Positions 24,053-35,427 of a stretch of DNA of 64,000 nucleotides are shown here, piece after piece (within the stretch, counting starts at the first letter, position 1; every line of letters starts with the position of its first letter). The notes beneath the pieces are model-generated. The model searched no databases and was not told the DNA's origin. It saw nothing but the letters and a program-made list of their open reading frames with translations. This DNA comes from Serpula lacrymans var. lacrymans S7.9 (taxonomy: Eukaryota; Basidiomycota; Agaricomycetes; Boletales; Serpulaceae): assembly GCF_000218685.1 (NCBI RefSeq), contig NW_006763294.1:2180126-2244125 (forward strand), written 5' to 3'. The position numbers and the translations under genes are program-made.

Positions 24053-24540
24053 GTCACTTTGGTACCTTAGCTCCACAAAACAATGAAGTAAACCACAACA
24101 AAGTGGCCCCTGCTCCGGGGTGTTGCATGAGCAATAACGGAAAGAAGGGGATGGCTCCCCAGATTGTAAATAAATTTTTGAACTTATTATCTGAAGTATG
24201 TACATGTATGCGTAGTTGTGACTGTGGATTTAACCTGGACACATCCAACTATATAGCTGCTTTGAGCGCTGATTCAGTGGGTCAGGATAATAAAGGAGTT
24301 AGTACTAGAAATACGTACAAAACCACCGCTGTACCAGCATCTCCTTTGGAGCATGGCCCCGGCGAGACAAACAATAGGGTGCTTGATTCTGGTAAAAATA
24401 AAATAGAAAAACATGTAGCTTTTGATATTTCTTCTTCTTTGGAGCCACCCTTTCCTGAAATCCCAAAGCATGTGTTGATGCGCACGTACTTATTCCAAAA
24501 GGAGATCCATTTAGACGTTGGTGTGGAAAACCATGCCTGG
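24053..24540 (+). pseudogene. gag-pol junction / protease-start remnant
   Basis: An open frame with KHVAFDISSSLEPPFPEIPK and HVLMRTYLFQKEIHLDVGVE resembles the segment that precedes the aspartic protease in fungal Ty3 elements. It stops where repeat R1 copy B begins (about 24541). The expected D-S/T-G protease motif, reverse transcriptase, RNase H and integrase are absent. Confidence 0.5.
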
Positions 24541-26350
24541 TGTCATGCACCAAAGTTGATTGGTAGCATGGACAGGTGTCAATAATGAAGCAAATATTCA
24601 AAAAGACTCGCTTTTGCGCCACACAGGCACAGTGCCACGTGGAATAGTAATCAATATTGCCTTTTTCGAACTTGTGGCTGATCAGCATCACCTCTATTAG
24701 GCAATCCAGTCACGCTCACCTTTGCTTTTCCATTCGGTACTTTCTGCATTTCGGCATTTCGGCAAATTTTCGCGTCGCCACTGGCTACACATTGCATTGT
24801 GCCCTCGCTTTTGTCGTTTCCCTTACTCCCTTCCTTTGCCTAGCCCCACCATGGGCCCCTTCCTCTCCTTTTTATTCTCACCTGACAGTTGTTTCTGGAT
24901 CCCCATTCTAATCCACTTTTTCTTCACCTCCACCCTCCTCCTCCTCCTCATCTTATTTGCACCCCCACCATTTCTGATGTCACCACTTCCTATCCGCTTC
25001 CGTCGCCAATCCGTTGACTACCACGTGCCACTGCTGATATCAGCAAAGCCCCGGCGGCCGGTCCAAATAGGGCAACAGGTCCATCTTCATGACGTCGATC
25101 TGCCATCATATACTATCAAAACATCGGTCGCTCGTCTTGCCTGGTTGGAGCGTGGGTGGGTAGTTTTTGAGCTGGAGAAGGTTCATCCCCTTGCGTCGCC
25201 CATGTTCATTGCTGTCCCATTCACTTGGGTACACTTATCTTTTGTCCATCATCTTCACTACAGCTACAGCTACCACACCCTGCCTGGGACTCACTAGTTC
25301 CAAATTGGAACTACTCCTCTCCCTCCCTTGTTTGATCAGGTGGTCCAACACAACCAGTCCATTGGTAAGGCCATGGAACTGTCGGATTTGGACTAGGTGG
25401 TGGACCGGTGGCTCCAGTTTCTTTTTTTTCAGCAGAACATTCATGTACAGTGCAATTATTTTTGATTTTTGAATCATTTTTATGGACACATATTTTTTTA
25501 GAATGCCTGACTGACAATAAAGGAACTGTGTTGATACTGATATTTTTTTGCCTTGCCCTTTTTTTACTGCATCTTCCCATGACATCATGATTTTCTTGCT
25601 CTCTTTCTGCTATTGGACTTTACTTTATGGCTGTACAAACCTGTGACATTACTTACACAGCATTCATTGTTCTATCCCTTTCTTTTCCTTTTTTTGAAAA
25701 TCTTATCTTGTACTACCTACGCAGGATTCATCAGCGTACATTCCTTCCTTCATGTTCTTTCTCATTCTTTTTGCACAGCTATACTGTGCATAGCCTACTT
25801 TTCTTTTACTATATAAACCCCTGTATTTTACCTTGTAAAAAAACAACAAGAACTCCAATCCAGACTTCTTCTCTACTCTCAAGTTCACTACTCTGCTACT
25901 TGTGATCCAGTGTGGTCACAACACTTCCCACTTCTACCACTGTTAACTGCTGTCATCGTCACTCGTCACTTTTTGAAAGTGATTGTCATCCCCTTCGATT
26001 AGAGTCCTTCTGAGCACTACAGTTTGTGCGTCAGGAGCCTGCTATCACTGGGAACCTCGTTATCTCATCATTCTCAAACCTACCTTGTGCTACAATTAGC
26101 AAGGTAGTGCTCATCTATACTCGTCAATAAGCCCCTATCTTTCTATATTCCAACTATCCCTCCTCCTCAAAACCCACACCCATACATCTCTGGGTTTTAC
26201 TTTGAAGGACCCTTATACATACCACCCCACGAACAACCAGAGCACTCCACTGTTCTAGGAGGCAAAGCCCATAAACAAGTTCCGTGGAACCTGGGAGGAT
26301 TGTGTGTTAGTTTGTTTTTGTGTGTGGTTTTCTAACAGCAGTTCTCATTA
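24541..26350 (+). repeat. dispersed repeat R1, copy B (longest)
   Basis: Starts at the shared TGTCATGCACCAAAGTTGAT and ends at CTCATTATTGACACC, where the DIRS-like element begins. The inverted copy C (52637-54012) has the same outer ends but lacks about 260 bases corresponding to 24975-25235. It contains the TATATAAACCCC motif at about 25812 and a coding-like tail ending MELSDLD and a stop near 25396. No complete protein is present. Confidence 0.75.
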
Positions 26351-28952
26351 TTGACACCGGCAAGCCGGGAAAATACCGCTTGATCCAGAACCTATCATTT
26401 CCTCACAAACCGGCAGCAGGCACCACCTTTGTCAATTCTTACATAGATTCAGATAAATTTCTTTCCACATGGTCAACATTTTCGATATTTTCCCTCTTAA
26501 TCGTGTGTCTCCCACCAGGGACTCAAGCAGCTGTTTGCAATGTTGCAGAAGCTTACCAAACCATCCCCATCACACCCTCCCAGTGGCCAGGCCTCGTTGT
26601 TCGTCTGGCAGGCGAAGATTCATTCGCAATTCACACATCAGCGTGTTTCGGCCCCACTTTTTCCGTAGGCATCTACGGTATTATAGGAGATGCCAGGACC
26701 AATATTTTCCGTTCCAAAGGAATCAGCCCAATCTCTAAGTGGGTCAACGACCATGTATTCATACGTGTGCCTGTATCTTACCTAGAATCTTACAATATAT
26801 TGTGTTCTTCTTGGAAAGAAGCCATAGTGAGTAAAGGAGGCCGCATACAGAATGAAGGACAATTCTTGTACTTTGGGAACACTCATGCTAACAGAAAAAC
26901 AGAAGAATTTGACGAAGACATGTGTTTTTGTTCAATTGAGAACTTCTGGGAAGTGTCTAGCCACTTGCTGAGAGCTAACAGGGACAGAACTAGAGTCCAG
27001 TATGAGTAACTATATTATCAGAGAGTACAGAATGTGTACAGTACCTAGAGTCCAGTATGAGTAACTAAAGAATAGGAATACTGGACTCTGCAATACTAGT
27101 CCGAAGTTTTGTAAACAAAGGTAAACAAATCAGCCACAAAGGCGAAATTATAGAATGCTCAGTGAATACTGAACAATACAGCAAAAAGAATAAAGAGGAA
27201 AGAGATTTAGAAAGAAGGGAAAATAGATAACACAACTAGGTGCAGAATCACCAAAACTAACAGTTTTCATCTCAGAGATCTTTCTGACGCTTCCCCCTGT
27301 GCAGATGACGACAAAGTCTTTGCATATAACTTACAAGACATTGACGCCATCTCATCTCAACTAGGCATTCCATGGGAATGTTCAAAAGACCTACCCTTTG
27401 CTGATGAATTCCCATTCATCAGTTTCATGTGGTCCATCAGTCGTTGCACAGTATCAATCCCACCCAAAAAATGCAAAAAATATTGTGACGCCATCAATTT
27501 CTGGCTATCCTCCACCCAACACACACTTGAAGAGGCCCAATCACTATTGGGCAAACTTCAACATGCGGTGTTAGTGATCCCCACCGGCTGAGCTTACCTA
27601 ACTAGTCTTGAAGCCTTCACTGGAATCTTCCATAGCGAACCTTTTAAACCCCGCACTCCCCCACGAGACATTCTTAACGATGTTCACCGGTGGAAAGAAA
27701 GACTTACAGCTGAGTCCCCCTGGCGCTACATCCCATTTCCCCAGCCAATTCTAGATGTTAATATATTCTTTGATGCAAGCTCGGGAACTGGCCTCGGGAT
27801 CGTTATCGGACACCATTGGAGAGCTTGGTTACTCAAGAAAAACTGGCAAATACCAGGTAGAGATATTGGATGGGCGGAAGCCGTTGCCTTTGAATTGGCT
27901 GTTTGATCCACACTCCCGGTCCTCCCTTGACGCACTCATATTCTCATCCGCAGCGACAACAAGGGTGTCATCCAAGCCTGGCCCAAAGGCAGGAGTAGGA
28001 ACAAACAAACCAATAGAGTATTCCGCAGGATTAGCAAGTTTGCAGAGCCGTACCAATGTGTCATCCACATGGAATACGTCAACACTCACATCAATCCTGC
28101 AGACCCGCCTTCCAGAGGATTGTACCTGGCTTGCGAGCTCACTCTCCCTAGATTCAGCATTCCCGACGAGATCAATCAAGTCATCTATGAACCACATGAC
28201 ATCAGCAGCACTGGCTTTTTCCCTCCAAAGCTTAGAAGCACCATCCGCGACCACAATGTCTTTTTCCCTGACCCTTTCCAGAGCAGACTCATGTAATAGC
28301 AACACCCGAGCGCTCCCAGACAGTTCCCGCCCTTTCAGCCCTTGCTTCCTACCATTAAACCCGCCCAATCCACCGAACACTACAAACCTCCACGCATCCC
28401 ATCGCCCCAATTGCCTCGCAAAAGACTGCCTCACTGCTTGGACCCCCATTACTACCCGCCCTCATCCTAATGCGCCTTCACACTGTTTCATCACCCGCTA
28501 AGACTTTGAACGCATCACTTCGGTAATAGTCAACGCATGGTCATCTTCCATGCGCAAAACTTATGGCTCAGGACTTCTCATTTTCCACACATTCTGCAAT
28601 TCACAAAACATCGCAGAGGCAGACTGGGCGCCTGCTCATTCAGATCTTGTCGCATCCTTTATTGCCGCGCTTGCAGGCCAGTATTCCAACAAGACAATTT
28701 GGAACTATATCTACGGAATCCGGGCTTGGCATATACTGCATGGCCTGGAATGGCGCATGAATGAACCAGAAATTCTTGCACCATATATTCAAGACAAGCC
28801 AGCTTTACATGCGGCTTTCATTCACTTTACGTCCCGGAAAGAGGCGCCAGCAGTTTTTCAACCTTCTTAGTATGGTGAGCACATTGTTGCGCCTCCTATT
28901 TTTGCGGGTTAGTGATGCTCTTGCATTGTCGCTCCTACCTACCCTGGGTATG
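26341..28952 (+). mobile_element. DIRS-like retroelement (RT, RNase H, tyrosine recombinase), degenerate
   Basis: Three blocks follow the DIRS order. Reverse transcriptase lies at 26350-26990, with KYRLIQNLSFPHKP, VAEAYQTIPITPSQWPG and the active-site region WVNDHVFIRVP. RNase-H-type sequence at 27290-28130 includes FFDASSGTGLGIVIG and WAEAVAFEL, with in-frame stops. The N-terminal, SAM-like part of a tyrosine recombinase lies at about 28540-28870 (YSNKTIWNYIYGIRAWHILH). A 250-nt insertion at about 26993-27240 splits RT from RNase H. The RT catalytic pair usually reads DD and here reads ND. The recombinase catalytic half is missing. 5' end lost at the R1 junction. Confidence 0.75.
26993..27165. 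repeat. inserted repeat inside the DIRS-like element
   Basis: Contains a direct repeat AGAGTCCAGTATGAGTAACT at about 26993 and 27047. The stretch from about 26961 to 27165 reappears in reverse complement at about 62635-62860. Confidence 0.7.
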
Positions 28953-29028
28953 CAGCTCGCTAACCATCAAAACATAGGTCCCCCATTCTTTTTCTTTTCT
29001 CTCCCCGTTCTGCCTAGGGAGGGCAGCA
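28953..29028 (+). repeat. host repeat, copy 1, left half (interrupted by Ty3 element)
   Basis: Matches 34498-34575. The other half lies at 32985-33121. The two halves are separated by the Ty3 element and joined in the paralogous copy. Confidence 0.85.
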
Positions 29029-29336
29029 TGTTACGATCTCTATTGGACATTTAAGGACTACTCATTTCTTTTTACTCATCGGTTATACCATCGGACCAAT
29101 GACTCATTTCCTTCACGTACACTTCCGTTCCTCTTGCATTCACAGTACCTATTATAGTACTTAGTCCTCAACGGACGGACCTGCCCTAGATAGGGCCTAA
29201 CTCCTATCACCGATTCCTTTCCATTATAAATACCATGTAACAGCAGTAGTATTCTCCAATACGATTCTACGCAGTTTATGCTTACAAAGCTAGACTCCTA
29301 AGATCAAGACTTCTATTCAGAAGAAGACCAACCCCC
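29029..29336 (+). repeat. left LTR of Ty3 element, truncated
   Basis: About 96% identical by eye to the first 305 bases of the right LTR; identity stops at the deletion joint next to the RNase H frame. Confidence 0.85.
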
Positions 29337-29337
29337 G

Positions 29338-31270
29338 ACTCCTCGAAACCGTCAAAGATTGCTGCAGACGCCAGCAAACACGCCACAGGAGCTGTACTAA
29401 TGCAACCCGATGACCAAGGACAATGGCATCCATGTGCATTTTTCTCCAAAACTCTATCCCCCGCTGAAAAGAACTACCAGATCTACAACAAAGAGTTATT
29501 AGCGGTAATGAGAGCTTTGAAAGAGTGGAAACACTTACTTTTGGGAAGCCCCCACACGATCCAAATCCTGACAGATCACAAGAACCTGACGTACTGGCAA
29601 GAAGCCAGGAAACTGACACCGCGACAAAGAAGATGGCAGCTGGAACTGTCACAATACAATTACACCTTGGAACACGTACCAGGAACCCACATGGTGGTAC
29701 CCAACGCACTCTCAAGAAGACCTGATTTATACGTCGAAACAGAAGGAGACGACGATGACACGCCAATGATACCCACGTCAGCGTTCCTGTATCACACACG
29801 AACGATTAAAAACATAGTTGAGCAAGCCATGCTCACAAACAATAATTATCCAGGAAGAACGAAGAAAGACGATTGGAGAAAAGAAGAAGGACAGTTCTTT
29901 TATCAGAATAAATTACTGATTGACAAAGCAGAAGAACAAAAGACGATCATCAAAGATCATCACAATTCCCTGTCCGCAGGACACCCAGGAAGGCTCAAAA
30001 CCTACCAGTTGATCAAAAAGGCCTATTGGTGGCCAGGAATGATGAAACGGAAGAATACGTGAAAGGATGCGCAACTTGTCAACAAGCGAAAGTAAGCACG
30101 CATCCCACCACCGTACCATTAATCCCAAACCAAACCCCAAAAACCGCAGGACCAATGAAGTACCTATCCGTAGACTTCATAACTGATTTACCAGAATCTT
30201 CAGGATACGACAGTATAATGGTCGTGGTAGACCAAGGACTTAGTAAGGGGGTAATCCTCTCACCTTGTCATAAAACCATCGACGCACTTGAAACCGCACG
30301 AATCTTTCACGATTCCATCTTCAAATGATTCGGATTGCACGATAAACTCATATCCGACAGGGGACCACAGTTCGCCTCTGAAGTATCCAAAGAACTCCAC
30401 AAACTCCTGAACATTGAAACCGCACTCTCCTCTGCGTACCATCCCCAGATGGATGGACAAACAGAACGATCCAATCAAGAACTGGAGATCTACCTCCGCA
30501 TATTTTGCCAGAACCAACCACACAGCTGGGCAAAATGCCTTACTACCACCGAATTCTGTCACAACCAAAGACCACACTCCACAAACAACCAATCACCATT
30601 CTACCTCCTCATGGGATATGAACCCCGAGGAATCCCGACTAAACACAGATCCACAAATATCCCATCAGTGGAAAAACGATTATCCGAACTACTTAGGGCA
30701 AGGGAAAACGCCCTAAAAGCACATGAACTTGCGAGAAGCAAGATGATGAAACGAAACAATGGAAAGTTCACGCGATTCTCCGAAGGACAAAAGGTGTGGT
30801 TAGAGAACACCAACCTGCGAGAAAAAGCCACCGAATACAAGAAGTTCAACATGAAACGCATCGGACCTTTCCGCATCCAAGAAAAGATTTCCCCGGTGAA
30901 CTACCGACTATTACTGCCTCCCCATTGGAAGATACACAATGTTTTCCACGCATCCCTTCTCACGCCGTATACGGAAACCAACACTCACGGCCCGAACTTT
31001 ATCCGACCACCACCTGACCTGGTCAACGAAGAAGAGGAATACGAAGTAGAAAGTATTCTTAGACACAAACCCTGGAAATGCGGGCGCCGCTACCTGATTA
31101 AATGGCGCCATTACCCTCATTCCAAAAACTCATGGGAACCGGAAGAACATTTAACCAATGCTGCGGAGATATTGGAAGCCTATAAGAAGGACCACAAGCT
31201 GCGTGGAAGAGACAATCACCCCACTACCAACAATCCTCTGTCTCTCAACACAAAACATGTCTACTTCTAA
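29338..31270 (+). pseudogene. Ty3 pol fragment: RNase H, integrase, chromodomain
   Basis: RNase H starts at DASKHATGAVLMQP (about 29365) and includes YNKELLAVMRAL, LTDHKNLTYW and ALSRRPD. The integrase follows with the HHCC zinc site (HHNSLSAGHPGR ... CATCQQAK) and the D,D-35-E residues in SVDFITDLP, LISDRGPQFASE and GQTERSNQELE. A chromodomain (YEVESILRHKPW ... SWEPEEHL, about 31040-31180) ends the protein, placing it among chromoviruses. Two lesions: a frameshift near 30045, between YWWPGMMK and YVKGCATCQQ, and a TGA at 30327-30329 before FGLHDKL. The reading frame stops at 31270, overlapping the start of the 3' ORF by 14 nt. Confidence 0.9.
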
Positions 31271-32495
31271 CTCCACCGGCTTCCCTATCACCACCTACTC
31301 AATACCCGGCGACGCCAACTTGCTAGCCGACGAATGAGTGTCTTTTGCCTGTGGGCAACGACACAACCAAGCCGACGTCACTGACGCCATAGAATTAATG
31401 TCAGCAAAAAACGCCTATACCTATCTCTTTTACGAGACCGAAAAACGCTGCCCCCATGCGTACCACACTCTTTCTTCCATGCATACCTTCCTTGCCATAG
31501 ACCTCATAGCTGACAAACTCCTAAAAGCCATAGACTCAATACATTCGTTGGAAAACGAGCATTCGTGGCTCAACAGTCAGGACTTGAGTATCTGTCGGGC
31601 ACTCCGGATGGAAAAGTTAGTTTTGGAATCTTTGGAACGACACTTGAGGATGAGCTCCTCGAATGGGCAGATGGACTCGGCAAAGGAATGTTTGGAATCA
31701 GGCGGGAGGACATTGCTAAACGAAGCTTGCACGTGGATAGAGCGAGACGGTTGTACGAGTACTCCTCCACCCGGTTTGTCCCTCCGGTCCCTGTCGCACC
31801 CAGACCAGACCAGTGTTACCCCGGAGTGCACTTACCACATCATCACCCGTCGACCTACGCCCATCCCGTCGGGGGAAAAATATATTCCCACTGTCCCAAC
31901 CAGCCCGATCTCACAAGAGTCGAGCCACTCCAGTCCCCGTTCCATTGGGTCGAACCCAAAACCACTGTCTCCCCCATCATCTCCACCTCGACCAGTACCA
32001 AACGCCCAAACCCGTCGCCTGACGAACCGACGAGGAGCCCGACGCGGCCGGCAAGAGATGATACTCCAGATCCCCGCCGCCAGAACTCCATCAAAACGGC
32101 AGTCTCGTATGTCGAAGGGACAGAAAGACAGTCCGCCTGGCGCAATGCACAGGCCTGAGACTGACTCTCCCTCTAACCCAATCAATGTAGATGACGACGC
32201 AGCCATGATCGATCAGTTGTACGCAGGAACGTACGACCTGGGAGATGACAATCCAACCACTCCCCAATCCGACACCTCATCCAACACCCGACGAAGATAC
32301 CATGAAGGTGTTCGTAACAACGCTCCATACTGCCAAAACTGCGGTTGGAGCGATCATCGCACATACTATTGCAAAGCCTACTATTGCCCCGACTGTGACC
32401 GTTGTGCACCGGGACATAGTTTCAATTGGTGCCCCATCCGTAGGGAAGACGAGGATAGGATTCTGATGGAAGGATTACATGGAGATGTCAGCTAG
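31257..32495 (+). pseudogene. extra 3' ORF of the Ty3 element, two zinc knuckles
   Basis: Starts at ATG 31257 inside the end of pol, in another frame, and is open to 32495 except for one TGA at 31335 (codon 27). The N-terminal half has hydrophobic and acidic helical segments. The middle is Pro/Ser/Arg-rich and probably disordered. The C-terminal end carries two adjacent knuckles: CQNCGWSDHRTYYC (C-X2-C-X4-H-X4-C) and CPDCDRCAPGHSFNWC (C-X2-C-X6-H-X4-C). This looks like a nucleocapsid or gag-type nucleic-acid-binding protein placed downstream of pol rather than upstream. It is not an envelope gene, as no transmembrane helix is seen. Function unknown. Confidence 0.7.
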
Positions 32496-32564
32496 GACGA
32501 CAGTTACAATATGGACGGCGAAGGTACCAAATTTTGGTGAAACTCGGAGCAAGTAAGGGGGTAA

Positions 32565-32979
32565 TGTTACAATCTCTATTGGACATTTAAGGACTACTCA
32601 TTTCTTTTTACTCATTGGTTATACCATCGGACCAATGACTCATTTCCTTCACGTACACTTCCGTTCCTCTCGCATTCACAGTACCTATTATAGTACTTAG
32701 TCCTCAATGGACGGACCTGCCCTAGATAGGACCTAACTCCTATCACCGATTCCTTTCCATTATAATTACCATGTAACAGCAGTAGTATTCTCCGATACGA
32801 TTCTACGCAGTTTATGCTTACAAAGCTAGACTCCTAAGATCAAGACTTCTATTCAGAAGAAGACCAACTCCCGTTGGAAAACCTCCACTCAGAACTACGT
32901 TCTTGAACTTGTCTTTGGATAAGTCTCTTTACAAAACTCGACGAACCCTCAGACTTTGTTAAGCACTTCGTGCATAACA
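32565..32979 (+). repeat. right LTR of Ty3 element, complete
   Basis: Starts TGTTACAATCTC and ends CATAACA, directly followed by the target duplication CAGCA. It contains a TATTATAGTAC/TCCATTATAAT promoter-like region in the middle. Confidence 0.85.
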
Positions 32980-32984
32980 CAGCA

Positions 32985-33121
32985 CGTTCTTGCCGTCACC
33001 CATTCCCGCGTCGGATCATTCAGTTTGCTTTTTTGTGCACGATTGTTAAATCTGTCTGTAGTGTATCCATACATACATCAATCAACTTTTTGCGGTTTAT
33101 TCGAGTGATTTAGACAAAGAT
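32985..33121 (+). repeat. host repeat, copy 1, right half
   Basis: Matches 34576-34640 plus 35302-35376. It holds the intact TA target (33049-33050) that is occupied by the mariner-type element in copy 2. Confidence 0.85.
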
Positions 33122-34497
33122 TGGACATCTATCATGTCACAGCTCACACATGACACAATAGAGGTAAGTCTTTGGTGCTAGCGAGAAATGCAGCTAGCAC
33201 CTTTTTCTCCTTCTGACTTCAACAAGTACAGATTCTATACATCCGTGTTCTCTCAATTTCAGTACATCGAGTACATTTTTCGCACCCACCCACCCTTCCC
33301 TATTGAGACACCTTTTTGTTTCACCGAAAACTCACTTCACGTGCGGTAGAAATTCTCAAATTATGTACCCTTATGCCATTGCGTTTACCATACTTAATCA
33401 TCACATGGAAGAACCAAAGACTTCTTCTCACTAAAATTAAAGCGCCTCCTCAACACTTTTCTATAATAAGATAAAAATCCAAAGCCCAAGGAATTGCCCC
33501 AGGATAGTTCTCTATCCACTTGATACTTTCTGTTTTGTCTACCAAACTTGTCATACAATGTCATCTATGTTGGAATAGTCAAGGTCAAAGCCTGTTAGCC
33601 TTGTTAGACAACACATGTCATGAGTTGACATTAGTACAAGGGCTGGTAGCTCAGTTGGTTGGAGCACCGCCATATATAGGCAGAGGTCCTGAGTTCAATA
33701 CCTGGCTGGTCCACTTTGCTTTTATGCACTCCCTGTGGTCAGGTGGCTATGTGAGGTCACATGGCTAAATCCAATAATCTAACATTCCTTTGTTCAAAAT
33801 CCACACCAACCCCTCTTTGCAGACCCTTGTCCCAAGCGCCTTTGATCTACAAGATCAAGAGGATTCCTATCCCAGAGAATTCCTCAATCTCATACACAAC
33901 CCTCTCATTGCAGTTCCCAACCACCGGCACTGCCCCAACCTCTTTTGCAAAATCCCTTGTCCTCATACATTTGAACCTCTCCCTGTCATTGCACCACCAT
34001 CAGACATTCCAATCATTATTATAGAATGCGACATGAAATTGGATGCATGCCTTCCAGGGCTAAACATCTGGATAGTACAATCACAACCAGAAATTCCCAT
34101 TTCCAATGGAGTATTCTTCTGGATGCGTCTCTTCAGACTCGTAACTTTCGTTACATCCCCTACCCTAATTAATCCCATGACTACCCTGGTTTGCTGGAAC
34201 GCCTCTTCTGAATTGGTAGCGCTCGTTTTAACTCCAAACAAATGGTACGGAGAAGAGCTTCCAGTGAGGGAGAGTGCTTTACCCCAAAAATCATTTTTTT
34301 AACGTGTTTTCGAAAACAATTGATGGCATTGATCTTTTGATCGATTACCGGTTTGGCATTACTTCACTACCGGTCAAACCTCGTACAAGAAACTCTATCA
34401 TTATAAATCTGAATTACCTCATTGACAAAATATTCCCTTCAGAACTCTAACAGACCTTTCTATCGCGCTGCAAAGTGGCAGTCGTCCCACCCACCCT
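33122..34497. other. sequence between the two host-repeat copies
   Basis: About 1.4 kb flanked by direct copies of the host repeat. Open frames at 33790-34302 (170 codons) resemble no family I know. A tRNA-like segment lies at 33640-33713. It could be the internal part of one element whose terminal repeats are the two host-repeat copies. Confidence 0.4.
33640..33713 (+). ncRNA. tRNA-like sequence, degenerate tRNA or SINE head
   Basis: Contains an A-box-like TAGCTCAGTTGG and a B-box-like GAGTTCAATACC, with tRNA spacing. The D stem GCTC/GAGC pairs. The anticodon stem CCGCC/GGCAG has one mismatch around loop ATATATA, the T stem CTGAG/CCTGG pairs poorly, and the acceptor stem needs three G-U pairs. 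That is too damaged for a working tRNA, so a tRNA pseudogene or a tRNA-derived SINE is more likely. Confidence 0.5.
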
Positions 34498-34640
34498 ATG
34501 CAGCTTGCTAACCATCAAAACATAGGTCCCCCATTTTTTTTCTTTTCTCTTCCCGTTCTGCCCAGGGAGGGCGGCATGTTCTTGCCGTCACCCATTCCCA
34601 CATCGAATCATTCAGTTTGCTTGTTTGTGCACAATTGTTA

Positions 34641-35299
34641 CAGCTGATTTCATAACGATAGACCTATTTTATGAGTTAGTGTGCAGGCGGACTTTAGCGG
34701 AGTGTATATTTTTGGGAAGAACCCGAAGTGTCTGGGAGAGACTAGTCAACCCTCAACCAACATGCGGCGCCATATTCCCAAGGAGCAGAAGATACTAGTG
34801 TACAAATTGTCTTGCATCCATGGCCTCTCGGACAGACATGTTAGCCATTACCTAGGAATCAGTCAACAGACCATCAGGCGCATCCGGAAGACCTTCCGGG
34901 ACACTGGTGAAGTGGGACACCAACTAGCTTGTCAAGGACAGTCTTGTGCCCTTGATGGCTTGGAAGCGAGTGTCAGTCTTTTCTTTTATTCTTCTGATGT
35001 GCTGATAAAACAAGTTTTTGATTAGTTCCTTGAAGGCTGCATTGAAAGACAGCCTGATATGATCCTCTCAGAGTTTCTAGATTCCATTTTTTTTCTTTGG
35101 CGAGCACTCCACCGAATAGTCTACACCAATTTTTTCAAAGACTTGGGCTATCACACTTATCACACCAGCCACACTCGGTACTGAGCCAAATATTCTAGTC
35201 TCCCTAAATTTTAGATTTACTACATTTTAAGCTCATTTGTAGTTCCGCTCATTCTGTACACTAACTCATTGGATAGGTCTATCGTTATGAAATCAGCTG
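34641..35299 (+). mobile_element. Tc1/mariner-type deletion derivative, TA target duplication
   Basis: Terminal inverted repeats of about 47 bp begin CAGCTGATTTCATAACGATA at both ends and differ at about four positions. The flanking TA (34639-34640 and 35300-35301) is the target duplication: the paralogous empty site at 33049 has a single TA. The element retains only the start of a transposase gene and is too short to be autonomous. Confidence 0.9.
34681..35170 (+). pseudogene. transposase N-terminus (HTH region) of the Tc1/mariner derivative
   Basis: From about 34762 the frame reads MRRHIPKEQKILVYKLSCIH followed by LGISQQTIRRIRKTFRDTGE, a helix-turn-helix DNA-binding domain of the kind at the N-terminus of Tc1/mariner transposases. 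A likely intron, GTGTCAGTC to GATTAG (about 34971-35025), joins it to FLEGCIERQPDMILSEF, the family's next conserved segment. The DDE/D catalytic domain is deleted. Confidence 0.7.
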
Positions 35300-35427
35300 T
35301 AAATCTGTCCGTAGTGTATCCATACATACATCAATCGACTTTTTGCGGTTTATTCGAGCGATTTAAACAAAGAATGGTATTCTCGCGGTTTTGGGGGTCT
35401 TCATACACATACATTTTCGGGCCGGGG

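Larger units (their letters stand above)
29029..32979 (+). mobile_element. Ty3/gypsy chromovirus, internally deleted, 5-bp TSD
   Basis: Bounded by LTRs in direct orientation beginning TGTTACRATCTCTATTGG. The left LTR (29029 to about 29336) is cut short by an internal deletion that also removed gag, protease and reverse transcriptase; the right LTR (32565-32979) is complete at 415 bp. Target duplication CAGCA sits at 29024-29028 and 32980-32984. A polypurine tract AAGTAAGGGGG precedes the right LTR. Remaining coding: RNase H, integrase, chromodomain, and an extra 3' ORF. Confidence 0.9.
34498..35376 (+). repeat. host repeat, copy 2 (interrupted by mariner-type element)
   Basis: Copy 2 of the repeat seen at 28953-29028 plus 32985-33121. 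It lacks the Ty3 insertion (reads GGGAGGGCGGCATGTTCTTG across that site) but carries a 659-bp insertion at TA. Its right end (35376) abuts unique sequence just before the hydrolase duplication. Confidence 0.85.

Noticed and set aside
24657..25297. Open frames in R1 copy B (84 and 191 codons) as genes
   Set aside because: They are pyrimidine-rich, not kept in copy C (which has an internal deletion), and resemble no protein.
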